Shown: positions 20,001 through 31,430 of the stretch, in pieces
Layout: every line of letters starts with the position of its first letter
How positions within the stretch are numbered: the first letter of the stretch is position 1
Source: Heterodera schachtii
Taxonomy: Eukaryota > Nematoda > Chromadorea > Rhabditida > Heteroderidae
NCBI GenBank assembly: GCA_023374025.1
Contig: SIJG01000079.1
Coordinates: 434,001-498,000 of the forward strand
Direction of reading: 5' to 3'
DNA: 64,000 bases
Translations under genes and position numbers: made by a program
The notes under the pieces: generated by a model
What the model saw: only the letters and a program-made list of their open reading frames with translations
The model's database searches: none
Told to the model about the DNA's origin: nothing

Positions 20001-22260
20001 ACGGGCACGAAGCTGTCACGAGAATTGGATTGCGTGAAATTGGGAATTTATAAATTAGACATAATTAAAACTAAATATAAAAGTGATAAATGAAACAAAA
20101 CTTAAATTAATTACATCGAATTAAAAACGGAAGATTAATTAAATCACATTATATTAATGAAAATCAATTTTCATTAAACAAATTAAATAATTTTAAAATT
20201 GCAAATTACCATAACGAGAAGAATATTAAAACTTTGTTATTTATTTATAGTTTATTTTACATATGTTTTAATAATTCATATCAATTTACGGCTTCAAAGC
20301 AAAAGTGAGAAAAATTCATACAATTGATAATAAATAAAAATTACTTTTTAATTTTGCTATAAAAAGTTATTGCTTTATATTATGTCAAAAGAAAACAAAA
20401 AAATTTTTCGAAAATCTTGAAAAATTGGAGAACATAAAACTATATTGAGAAGGCTAATGGGAATTGAGTAAACTGAAGGACTATAATAATTAAACGGGAA
20501 AAAGAAATATTTACCTTTAAAAACAGAAATGACCAAAGAAGCGTCGGCAGAAAGATTAAATCAAATTTTAGAAAAATGAAAAACATTTAAAAATTGACAA
20601 AATTATTGAAAAACATAAAAAAGCACACAAAAAGATATATAATTCAATAAATTCTATATAATTTAAAACTAAATAAAAAGTTAAAAACAAATAATATTAA
20701 TTTATTATCAAAAGAAATTATTTTTTATATTTTTAATGAACCAAATCAAATTCAGTAAATATAATCTACTAAGAAAATTAAAAACATTATTTTAGTTCTT
20801 ATTTACACATCCCTACGTGAACATAAACGGACGTTCCTCCGAGAATTTGGAAAAAAAAGAAAAAAGTTAAAATATATTTACACAATAAAATCAATAACAA
20901 TTAGAATAAAAGAATAGTTGAATAAAAATTTAAAAATGTCAAGGAACTTAAAAAATTAAATTGAAAAATGAAAAAAAAAAGAATCAAAAATTAAACTTAT
21001 AAGCATAAAAAATTGTTAAACAATATAAACAAAATATATGTATTATCAAAGCAAATTAAAAATTAAATTTAAAGTATTAAAAATGGCCCAATTAACACAG
21101 AAAAACCTTAAAAATTTTATTAAGTTTTTTGCTCTAATCCTGTTGAAAATTGAAAAATAAAACGAATAATTATTATTAAATAAATACACAAATAAATAAA
21201 TTAAGCACAAAATTTTTAATAAAATTTAAAAGAGCAGTTTATTATTAATATTTAAACTAAATATTGCCCAAATGTCATTGATAAATCAAAAAAAATAAAA
21301 CAAAAAAAAAGAAGTTAATGTTATGTAAAATATATTCATTTTAAATAAAAAAGATTTAAAATAATGAAAAATTAAAACAAAACTAAACAATGCTAATGAG
21401 TAAAATCGACCAATTGCTGAAGGACTATAATAATAAACAAATTTGTATAAAATATAAAGAATGAAAAAAATAATAAATTAATATCAATGAAAAAAATAAA
21501 ATTTCATTAAAGGAAAATTTATAAAAATATTTTATTTTTTATGTTTTAATGGATGGATAACCTATTAAAAAAGGAAAAAATCATTATTCTTATTATTCAT
21601 CATTTGAATGATGCCAGCCACTTGATGATGAATTGAAAAATGGAAAGTTAATCAAATTACTCAATTGAATTAAAAACGGAACTTCATAATAAAAATCAAT
21701 TTTCATTAAAAAGATTAAAATAATTTTTAAAAAAGCAAAACATAATTAACAAAACAATAAATTAGTAAATAATCGACCATTTTAAAAATGGAAAAACAAA
21801 ACAATTAAACAATTTAAGGAAAATAATAATTTTTATTTGCAAATTATCATAAAGTAAAATTTAAATATATTGTTTATTTATTTTTATAAATATTCGAATA
21901 TAATTAATTAAAAATATAATTAGAAAGACTCATCACAGAAAACATTCAGAATTAAGTTTGTAAATTATTCTTAAATTGAAATCCACTTGCCAGCGAATTA
22001 TTACGAACGATAGTTTGAAAAAAAGGAAAAGTAAATGAGAGAATTTGGAAGGAGTCAATTTAACATAATTTAATAAAAAAATAATATGAAATTAGAGAGA
22101 TAAATGAAAAAAATAAATTAATGGTTAAAATGAAAAGCAAAACATAATGATTTTTAGAATAATATATAAAAATAAAATTCATAAAATCATAAAATTATTA
22201 CCGAAAGAAAATAAAAACAAATAATAATTTTATACATCAAAAATTATTGCTTTAATTACT

Positions 22261-22336
22261 TATAATTTCGATTTATCAATGTGACTGACACACAATCATT
22301 GACTTGTACAATTTCTGCCGAAACATCAAGAAATAA
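22261..22336 (-). repeat. Conserved core R2, copy 1
   Basis: Read on the minus strand it has TTTCTTGATGTTTCGGC, a run to CAATGATTGTG and ATAAATCGAAATTATAAG. Equivalent cores are at 29139-29218, 35801-35880, 40135-40212 and 44470-44550. Confidence 0.6.
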
Positions 22337-22631
22337 TTATATGTTTTAATGAAAAAAGATTATTTATTTGGAAAAAATTAAAATGATTAAATTAATAAAC
22401 ATTTTAAATATTTAAAACAAATTATTCGATAATAAAATAAACTAAAATTTAAATATCTAAAAATTTAAAAATTAAAAAAAAACTACTAAATAAGAAATTA
22501 TTAATTATATTTATCAAGAAAAACCATCGTTTTGCAATTGATAATAAAAAATAGAGAATTTACTAATGCATAAATCCCATTTAATATTAGCAAAATAATT
22601 TAATTTAAAATTTGGTTTTTACGTCAATTTT

Positions 22632-22700
22632 GTATTTTCCTCAAATTCACCCGTACCGTAACTTGAACGGAAGTACGGCCGAGAATTGAAAAAAGAATAG
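22632..22700 (-). repeat. Conserved core R1, representative copy
   Basis: Minus strand: polypyrimidine tract, then CTCGGCCGTACTTCCG and ACGGTACGGGTG. Related cores in varying decay lie near 18504-18565, 19295-19400, 20795-20860, 21955-22050, 44715-44790, 45245-45330, 50680-50780 and 51405-51450. Function unknown. Confidence 0.55.
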
Positions 22701-25069
22701 AAAAGTTAATAGGAAAAATAAATGAATTGAAGCAAATAAATAATAAAATAAGTAAATACGCTATTTTAATATATCTTAAGTAAAAGCAAGTGCGAATTTT
22801 CGATTTAAAATTCCGGAAACACCGTATGAAGAAAGTAATGGTAATTGGAAGAAAAGAAAATAAAAGTAAATTGAATTTAAAAAATGGAATATTTAACGAA
22901 AAATTAATAATAAAGAAAAAACATCCAAATTAATAAGAAAACAAACTAATCAAAAAATACACATATTTATAAATAAATTAATAAAAATGACCATTCAAAA
23001 GATGGAACAATTTAAATATAAAAATTAAATTTTTACATTATGAACTTTAAATATAAAAAACTGACATTGTAATTAAGAAATCTATTTTCATAAACAAATA
23101 AAATAATTCAAAAAGACAAAACATTTTAAGAAAGACAATAAAATTTAGTAAATAATAAAATTTTTAGATAAGAAAAACAAAAAAAATTAAACTCAAAAAA
23201 TACACATAGTTGTTCATGATGCTCGAGAATCTAATACCAATCATTAGTCAAAATAAGATCATAACTTTTGATGCTTATCGAAAAAGTCCTTTACACCAAC
23301 TTGATCAAATCACTCTTTATTGTGATCTAAACAGCCCAAAACATACTGAAAATCGGGGAAATTTTCAAAAAAAATCCCTAGGGGGTTGGGATATTTTTTT
23401 TTTGGAAATTATGAGTAGGCCCATTAGAAAGAGCATAAGATTTTTTGTCAAATGATTAAAATCATTGGGAAGCCATAAAAAAAGCTATTAGAAAGAATAG
23501 GCTTTTTTTTAATTATGAAATTATTTGTAAAAAAAAAAACTCAATCTGATTAAACAAAATGGAAAAATCATTTTATCAATTAAAAAGAATAAAATTTTAA
23601 AATTAAGACAAAAAGAAAAAAACAATGATAATTAATTTATAAATAAGCCAATAAAATATATGTTGGACTAATACCAATAATTATTTAATTAGATTTATTA
23701 TTAAATCCAAAAATCCAAAGCGCTTCAAGTTTTAAAGAAGAAAGACAACTGATTTGAAGAAAATTCAGCGAAACAAAATTTACAAAAATAAAAGGCAAAA
23801 ATAAAATAAATAAATAAAATCTAATCATTAGTCATATAATCAAAGACAATTACGGGATTAGTATTTTTCCAGGGCCCCTATCGTGGCTTTTTTGAAAAAA
23901 GTAGGGATCGAAATCCCGACAAAAAGCTGAGTTATCCGAAGAAATCTTAATTTTCACACAAATTTTAACAAAAAAGGTATGAAAAAACTCAAAAACTCAT
24001 TTTTCGAACTTTTCGATTTGGTTGTTTTAAATACGAAATAGCATCAAAGATAGAGTTTATAGAGCACTAATTTGGGACTAATTTGGTGACAATTATCATT
24101 AATAAAAAATAAAATAGTCATAAAAACACGGGAAGAAATTTTACGGCACTTTTGCTGTTTAGTGGACCCAATTTTTAGTTCCAAAATTTAATTTTGTAAA
24201 GATATTTTCTTTTAAGCTGCGGAAATTGTTTTTTGTGGCTTATTTTACTTAATGCACTTTTTTTTTGCTTTTTAAAAAATTATTTTTAAATGAAATTTTT
24301 AAAGAAAAAAAAAATCGGATCATTAAATTGAAAAATGTCCTGAATAGAAATCTCAATTTTCTCACAAATTTCAAATCTTTTTCATATTTTCCAATTTTTC
24401 CATTTTTTTGCTAAGAGAGTATCTTTGAATCCGTTTCTAATTGAAAGACTTTTTTTTTGTTTTGAAAAAATAACTACTTTTATCCTTTTTATGAAGGTTA
24501 ATCCCTGACATTTTTTATAAATCTCCGGCTTTCCCCGACAAATTCTGTCGGGGAATTCCTACCCTATCCCCGATTTTTTTCTTCCTTAACTTATTACCAA
24601 AAATTCAATATCAGTTTAAAAAATTAATGGCAATGATTTAATTAAAATGAAAAACATATCCAATCAAAATAAAATAATTAAAAAACAAAAAATTTAAAAA
24701 ATAAATATAAATTAAAAATTTAAAATGAAGATTTAAATTGAAGAAAATGAGAAATGATTATTAAAGTTGGAAAAAAAAACAAAAAAGTGAACGAACACAC
24801 ACAATTAACATTTTTGTTCTGCCCTTAAAAAGTCAAAATTATTACATTGAGCACAATTATTTACAAATAGATTAAAATGCAAAAACAAATGAAATAATAA
24901 AGCAAGAAAATTCACAAATATTTGGATAAAAATAAAATAAAATAAAATTAATATCTAAAAAAGAATTTTTAATTAGCTCCAAAAGGCATAATTAAAATAA
25001 CCAAAAGAATATATAACAAACATTTTCAAAATGAAGAAGAAAGCGCTTTTCCATTTTTATTATTTTACG

Positions 25070-25635
25070 GGTGCCGCGTCGTTGCGCAAAACCCACAAAA
25101 ATGGGTATTTCGCGAAAACTGCAAAAAGGGCGTTGCGCGAAAATGCAAAAATTTTATAATTAATTTTTTTAAAATATTAAGTGAAATTTTTTATTAAAAA
25201 ATTTATGACGAATTTATGACGATTGTTCAACATTCATAGATTTTTGAGGACCCAAGAGGTCAAACTCGCAAAAAATTTACTCAGAAGAAATTCTTTGGCG
25301 TGGCATAAAGCCGCAGTCCAAATGGTATAGGTCGTTAATCCTAGAGAATTACTAAAATATGGGTTATGACTCCTAACATATTAAATGGGGACGGAATGTT
25401 TGATTATAATCCTACTGCTGACCAAGCATCATATTAAATTCTTAGCATTATTATTTAATATTATAATAAATAATTACTTCGAGGTGGAACATTTCACGCG
25501 ATCATAGATCCGAATTAATTGAATTAAATGCTTAATTATATTTATTAGGCATTTACTTAAATAAATTAATTTTATTCAATTAATTTACTTAATAATATTT
25601 TAATTTTTGCGGGTTTCGCGCAACGACCTAGCACC
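25070..25635. mobile_element. 566-bp non-autonomous transposon with TCGTTGCGC ends
   Basis: Ends are GGTGCCGCGTCGTTGCGC on the left and, reverse-complemented, GGTGCTAGGTCGTTGCGC on the right (about 24 bases, a few mismatches). Perfect 8-bp direct repeats ATTTTACG flank it (25062-25069, 25636-25643). No transposase. The 8-bp duplication suggests hAT-type transposition. Confidence 0.85.
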
Positions 25636-26610
25636 ATTTTACGAATTTGAAATTGGAAGATGCGAGCCATCCGAATATTATCATATCAATTTGGAGTCAT
25701 CAGAGACCGGCATTTAAAGTCAGAAAAAAATAATTAAATTAACTAAAAATCAAAAGAATAATTATTAAAATAAAAATAAAAGCAATTCATGAGAAAATTA
25801 TTTATATTGAAAACATATAAAAAATTATAATGAAAGAGAATTATTCGTCAATTTTTAACAAATTTTTTAACTAAAAAGTTACAACTTTCGATCTTCGTAG
25901 TCAGAGTATAAAAACTAAAAATAAACCTAAAAATAATTGATTAATTTTGATAATAAAAGATGAATTGGACATTAAAATAAAAGATTGATAAATGTTTAAA
26001 AATAATTAACAAAATAAATAAATACATTTAGAAATTATTAATTTTTTGAAAAATTATGTTAAAACCGTACATAAACTCACACAGTTTAATTAAAAGAAAT
26101 GAAAAACAAAATAAAAAATAAACAAATATTATCAAAATTAATAATTTAACAAAAAGATTTTCAATAAAATTCAAAAAAACAATCTAAATTTATTATAAGA
26201 TAATCAAAATGGAAAAAACTAATGTACAATAAAATTTAACAGTTAATAATTGACCAATCAAAAGAATGGTTAAATTTAAATCGAAAATTTAATTTGCCAA
26301 AGCAAAATAAAATGATATAAAAAATAATTTTATTCATAACAACATAGTGAATTTTCAGTAAATAAAAATAATTTGATAAAATAAATTTTAGAAAATAAGT
26401 AATATTACAGATAAATGAAAATAAATACAGTTTAAATTTCCTTTCAACAAAAATTAAGAAATAATAATTTTTTTAAATAAGTCAACTTTTTTAAAGAAAA
26501 ATAGGATTTGGGGTAAAGCACGGCCGAAGAACATTTTTGAAAAAATTAAAATTTTACAATTTTGTACAAAGCCTATTTGAACAAATTGCTTTAAATTTTA
26601 AAAATTTTCC

Positions 26611-26635
26611 CCGGCCTCGCCTTTCGCACCGTCGG
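26611..26635. repeat. Decayed GC palindrome module
   Basis: CCGGCCTCGCC then TTTCGCACCGTCGG, with the usual TTTTAAAAATTTTCC leader and, downstream, AACGCGCCGAAAAAAGTGCC. It is separated from the latter by a C run (about 26641-26657). No flanking inverted repeats found. Confidence 0.6.
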
Positions 26636-26984
26636 ACCCCCGCCCCCCCCCCCCCCCCACCCTATTCCCGAAATTTTTTTGAAAAACGCGCCGAAAAAAG
26701 TGCCAAGGGGTGAAATGAGCAAAATGACCAGCGGAAACAAAAATATGGGGAAAATTCATGCCGGTGAAAAACAACAAAACATTAAAATAAAAAAAAAATA
26801 GCCTTAAATTAAAATTTGTTTAATTTACCTTTCATTTGATGACGAAGGCTCTGAAAATAAATTTAAAAAACATTTAATTTTCGTTTACTGTCAATAAACT
26901 CCATTTCTCAACGATTTTTTCTCATTTTAATCAACATAAATTTTCTAAATTTTTTCAATTGTATGGAGAAACCCAAAACCCTGG

Positions 26985-27115
26985 GTGAAAGGGGGGGGGA
27001 GACGTGCCCCCCCCCCCCCCCCCCCCCTCCTAAAATTAATTTTTTTTTCCAGGAAAATGGAAGTTGTTTTTTTAATTTTGTATCATTTTTTGCGAAAAGA
27101 CGACAAAAGGCCAAG
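26985..27115. repeat. Dispersed repeat with facing G and C runs, copy 2
   Basis: A G run (about 26991-26999), ACGTG, then a run of about 20 C (27007-27026), followed by AAAATGGAAGTTG and TTTTGTATCATTTTTTGCG as in the 19815-20000 copy. Minus-strand frames of the two copies share KNDTKLK, which may be an ancestral ORF or simply sequence identity. Confidence 0.75.
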
Positions 27116-29138
27116 AATTATTGCGTGATTTATAAAAACTAAATAGGACTAAAAATCTTCTCGTTCATTCTAATTTTTACACTTTGAAAAAGTACGAATA
27201 TTAAAAAAGTGAACAACAAATGAATTGAAAAGAATTGAATTGTTTTGTGTAAATAAAATGAATGAAATATCCAATAATATGAAATATGAAAATATGCCAA
27301 AAATTAACTTTCAATGGATCGCTCCAGAAGAAGGAAGAAGAAGCACAATTGATTAGAATTATAGTAATTTTATTAATGGAAAAAAAGAACAAAAAAATGC
27401 GCCGCCAAAATTATATACAAAGAATTAAAATATGTAAAATAATTCAACATAATTATAAAGATAAAAAAACTTATACATAAATATAAAATCTTAAATAAAT
27501 ATTTACTATAAAATTATTTTATTTACAATATTCATGATGAGAATATAATAAATATTTGTTTTTTAAATTTATTTTAAAATGCAACAAATAAAAATATAAT
27601 AAAAAAATTCATCCTAATAAACAGAAGAAATAATACAGAAAACAAATGTAATTAATTTTACAAATTGTTCCTAATTTGTGAAACACATCAAATTACAGAT
27701 GCTAATTGCAGAACAGACTTAATATTTTTTAGAAAACCTTGAAAAATTGGAGAAAGAAAAATCTACAGTATGTAATAGTTCGATGGAGAAAGATAGCAAA
27801 GAATTGGATTAAATGATTTATATATGTAGAGATTAGAATTTTAATAAAATATTCATATTTAGTTAAAATATAATGATAAAAAATAAAAAATAATGAAGAA
27901 TCAAACATAATAATTAAACAGGGCTAATGGGTATTAATCAAACTAAAAGACTTAAAATTATGTAAACGAAAGAGAAAACTATTAAAAAACAGAAATGACC
28001 AAAGAAGCATCGGCAAAAAAATAAATCAAATTTTAGAAATAATAAATACATTCCATAATTAACAATTTTACTAAAAAATCATAAAAACACAATTAAATAA
28101 AAAAAAATTAAAAATAAATAATTTATTCATTAAAAATGCACCAAAATGTTATTATTTTTTATATTTTCAAGATTTAAATTGAATCCAAGTCTACTAAGAA
28201 AAGATAAAAACATCATTATTCTGATTGTGCATCCAATGTTAATTGACATGGAATATTAATCGTTAGTTTTAAAATGTACAAAAATTAGTTAGAAAACAAA
28301 GAAATTATTAATAAAATTAATACGGAAAAATGAAACCGGTCTTTAAACAATTTGAAATAATCAAACGGAGAAATACCAATTTTTTACTTATAGAAAAAGG
28401 CTATTAAAAACGCCCGTTTCATAAAGCTAACACAATTTAAGTAAAAGGGATGCAAAAAAAGAAAATAAGAAATAAATTGAAAAATATTATTATACGTCCT
28501 AATGAGATAAATTGTTTGAGAAAACAATTAAATCATCCTGATTTAAAATTCGTCTTTATGAAAAGAAAAAATAATAAAAAACAAATGTAATTAAAGTGTA
28601 AATAAAAGAATTAACACAAAAATGGACATTGAAATGACCATAGAAAGGCCAATTTAAGAGAAAAACAATTTTAAAATATCAAAAAGAATAAATAATTACA
28701 AAAATAAGGAAATATATTATAAATGTCACAAAAATTAATATAATATTTTGATTTAAAATAAAATAATTTCCAAAAATCGAAGGCGAAATTAAAATTTATT
28801 TAGTTTACCTTTATATTCGATGTCTAAAGCACTAAAACGAATTATTTAATTTAAATGTATCGGCTATTGTCAGAAAAAGCCTTAGACGAAATAAAACAGA
28901 ATATAAATTGTAATAAAACTCAATTTTATATTTTATAAACAAATATTAAAAATATATAAGAATCACAAATAAAGCAATTCAATTTAAATTAAAAAAAGTC
29001 TTTCACATATAAATAAAAAACACCAGAATATACAAAAATTGATTAAACAAATAATTAATAATAGTCAAAAAATTATTACCAAAAGAGAGTAAATTAATCA
29101 TTTACTGTAATAAATTCAATAAATTATTGCATTATTAC

Positions 29139-29218
29139 TTATAATTTCGGTTTATGAACATGCAAAACGCACAATCATTGACTGGTACAACTTTTTCCGA
29201 GACATCAAGGAAAAAAAT
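29139..29218 (-). repeat. Conserved core R2, copy 2
   Basis: Minus strand reads CCTTGATGTCTCGG, then AAAGTTGTACCAGTC, CAATGATTGTGCG and TTTTGCATGTTCATAAAC. It is very close to the copy at 44470-44550, whose flanks also match. Confidence 0.7.
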
Positions 29219-29911
29219 ATTACAGTTTAAAATTTAATTCAAAAAAATTATTTTGAAAACATATAAATATATATAAGTTATTAAATTAACAAACATTCAC
29301 AACAAATTTTGAAAAACTTTATTTGATGCATAACATAGTAAAATAAGCTGAATATTTATATTCGAAAAAGGAGAAAAAACAAACATAAAAAATAAAACAA
29401 AAAGGAAGATGGAAAATTGATGCGTTTGAAAAAGTTAAAATTATTATTTTAATTAATAAAGCCAAGAAAAAGCATAACAAAAAGTTCAACTAATAACCAA
29501 TTAAAATGACAATATGAATTATCGAATTTCTTTTTTTCACCCCCCCCCCCCCAAAGGACCGCCAAAAATAAAATTTAGTAATTATAATCTATTAAGAAAA
29601 GATTAAAAAAACATGATTATTCTGGTTCATCCATTCCAGAAATTTTAAAAATAATTTAGATTATTAATTTGTAAGAGAATTAAAAAATAAAAAGTAAAAA
29701 CTTATTAAAAAATTAATCCATGCAACATTTGAGATCCCGAGAAAGTTAATTTAAAACAATAATATAAATTAATATCAGGGTTCCCAAGTGTCCTTATTTC
29801 TAAGATTTGTCTTATTTTTAGGCTTTCCCGAACTTTTTAAATTTTTATGCTTAAATGATTTATTTCGCTGATATAAATGCTACGAAAACTCCCAATTTTT
29901 AAAATTTTTTC

Positions 29912-29937
29912 CCGGTGGCGCCTATCGGCACCGCCGG
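29912..29937. repeat. GC palindrome module in foldback element, left
   Basis: CCGGTGGCGCCTATCGG then CACCGCCGG. One substitution from the consensus. Confidence 0.85.
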
Positions 29938-30513
29938 CAACCAAAAACTTTTTGTTTCCTTAAAAAATTGGCTCAAAATCGTAAAAATTGGTAATTTTTG
30001 GTGAAAATCTGTTAACAAATAATGTAATTGCCCAAAATGCCTTAAAGAACAGTCACAATTTTCGGAATTTTTTTGCCAAAAAATCACAAAATTTGGACAA
30101 TTTTTGGTAAATATCGGTCATATGGCCCGGAGCCTAAAATGGCCAAAATATATATCAATCGATAGCTCTCGGTCTGTAATGGAAGAATCCGAAAGAATTT
30201 TTTTGCGGAAACCAATCCCTGAAGAGTTACAGACCCGGGACTGAAATGGCCAAATGGCTTTGGGACTGAACCGTCCAAAGCCTTAAACGCATGAAATTGC
30301 GAACAAAATACATGCCAATCAATTCCTCTCGGCTTCTAAATTACGAATCCGAAAGAATTTTTGAATAAAAATGAAATTGAAAAAAGTTATGGGTCATCAA
30401 AACAAAACCTCTAAAAATGACTGATAAAAAACCAATTTAAGTGAGCCAAAAAAAGACTTAAGACTACATGCAGCTTTCGAACTTCGCAAAAGGGAGCATG
30501 CGAAGACGGAGCA

Positions 30514-30665
30514 AGTAGTGGGGCGAGACGGAGGGCGCAGGAAGACGTCTGACGAGCGCCACAGGCGGTTGACTGCGGGGGCCCGAAGGGCCCCCGCCAA
30601 TCAGTCAACCGCCTGCGGATCACGCGCGGACTTCTTCCGTAGCCCGTAGTCTCGCCCCACCTACT
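30514..30665. repeat. GC-rich multi-stem hairpin at the foldback centre
   Basis: Outer stem: AGTAGTGGGGCGAGAC (30514-30529) pairs with GTCTCGCCCCACCTACT (30649-30665). Inner stem: CAGGCGGTTGACTG (30562-30575) is the exact complement of CAGTCAACCGCCTG (30602-30615). The tip is CGGGGGCCC-GAA-GGGCCCCCG (30576-30596) with a CCAAT bulge (30597-30601). It could be a hairpin in DNA or in RNA. Confidence 0.85.
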
Positions 30666-31129
30666 GGCCGCCGTAGTCGAGTGTGCGGCGGTTTTTTAGC
30701 GCAATAAGCAAATTCAACCTTTTATATTTTGATTTGTTCCATTTTTTGTGACTGACCGGTTTAAAACAGTTTTAACGATTTTGAGGTCCCATAACTTTTT
30801 TCATTTTCATTTTTATTCAAAAATTCTTTCGGATTCGTAATTTAGAAGCCGAGAGGAATTGATTGGCATGTATTTTGTCGCAATTCCATGCGGTTAAGGC
30901 TTCGGACGGTTCAGTCCCAAAGCCATTTGGCCATTTCAGTCCCGGGTCTGTAACTCTTCAGGGATTGGTTGCCGCAAAAAAATTCTTTCGGATTCTTACA
31001 TTACAGACCGAGAGCTATCGATTGATATATATTTCGGCCATTTTGGGCTCCGGGCCATATGACCGATATTTTCCCAATTTTTGGGCAAAATTTGTTAACA
31101 AATTGCTTCAAATTTTCAAAAAAAATTCC

Positions 31130-31155
31130 CCGGCGGCGTCTATCGGCACCGCCGG
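31130..31155. repeat. GC palindrome module in foldback element, right
   Basis: CCGGCGGCGTCTATCGG then CACCGCCGG, preceded by TTTGTTAACAAATTGC and followed by GCGCCGCAAAAAAGTGC. Same orientation as the left copy although the surrounding arms are inverted. Confidence 0.85.
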
Positions 31156-31430
31156 GTCCCCCCGCCCCCACTTTCACTAAGTTTTTTTGGGAAAAAAGCG
31201 CCGCAAAAAAGTGCATATGCGGTAAAATGAGAAAAATGGTCAACGGAAAAAACAATTCAATGTTTCACGCTAATAAAATGTTGTTTTAAGTCGATTTTCA
31301 TGTATTTTATTGCGTTTCCTTCACGCTACTATTAGTTGTAGAAAAAATCTTATTTTTGGGGTCAAAATCTTAGTTTTAGCCTCGTTTGTCCTTATTTTGA
31401 AAAAAAAAACTTGGGAACCCTGATTAATAT

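Larger units (their letters stand above)
17640..25061. other. AT-rich repeat desert, part 1
   Basis: Extremely AT-rich with frequent stops in every frame. It is built from diverged repeated blocks, including family R1 (around 18500, 19300, 20800, 21955, 22640), an R2 copy (22261-22336) and a block around 18140-18310 recurring at 53195-53360. Two stretches with different composition (about 23200-23440 and 23850-24570) look like old inserted sequence but have no ends I can define. No gene supported. Confidence 0.6.
25644..29767. other. AT-rich repeat desert, part 2
   Basis: AT-rich non-coding DNA with duplicated blocks: the G/C-run repeat (26985-27115), a segment at about 27750-28600 related to 47030-47560, and one at about 28700-29230 related to 44140-44560. 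A decayed GC palindrome lies at 26611-26635. No gene supported. Confidence 0.6.
29768..31430. mobile_element. 1.65-kb nested-palindrome (foldback) hAT-like element
   Basis: The element (29776-31422) starts CAGGGTTCCCAAGT and ends with its exact reverse complement, inside perfect 8-bp direct repeats ATTAATAT (29768-29775, 31423-31430). Long inner arms are inverted copies: about 30095-30390 pairs with about 30785-31075, sharing for example GGACTGAAATGGCC/GGCCATTTCAGTCC and ATTACGAATCCGAAAGAA and its complement. The centre (30500-30700) is GC-rich and folds on itself. Two GC palindrome modules (29912, 31130) lie outside the arms. No transposase frame. CAGGG ends plus 8-bp duplication are hAT-like. 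Confidence 0.9.

Noticed and set aside
23210..23455. 81-codon frame as a gene
   Set aside because: No recognised family, no convincing splice or start context; kept only as a composition-shifted stretch.
30397..30623. Minus-strand frames with ALRAPAVNRLWRSS-like sequence
   Set aside because: They cover the GC-rich hairpin of the foldback element; open only because of base composition and the palindrome.
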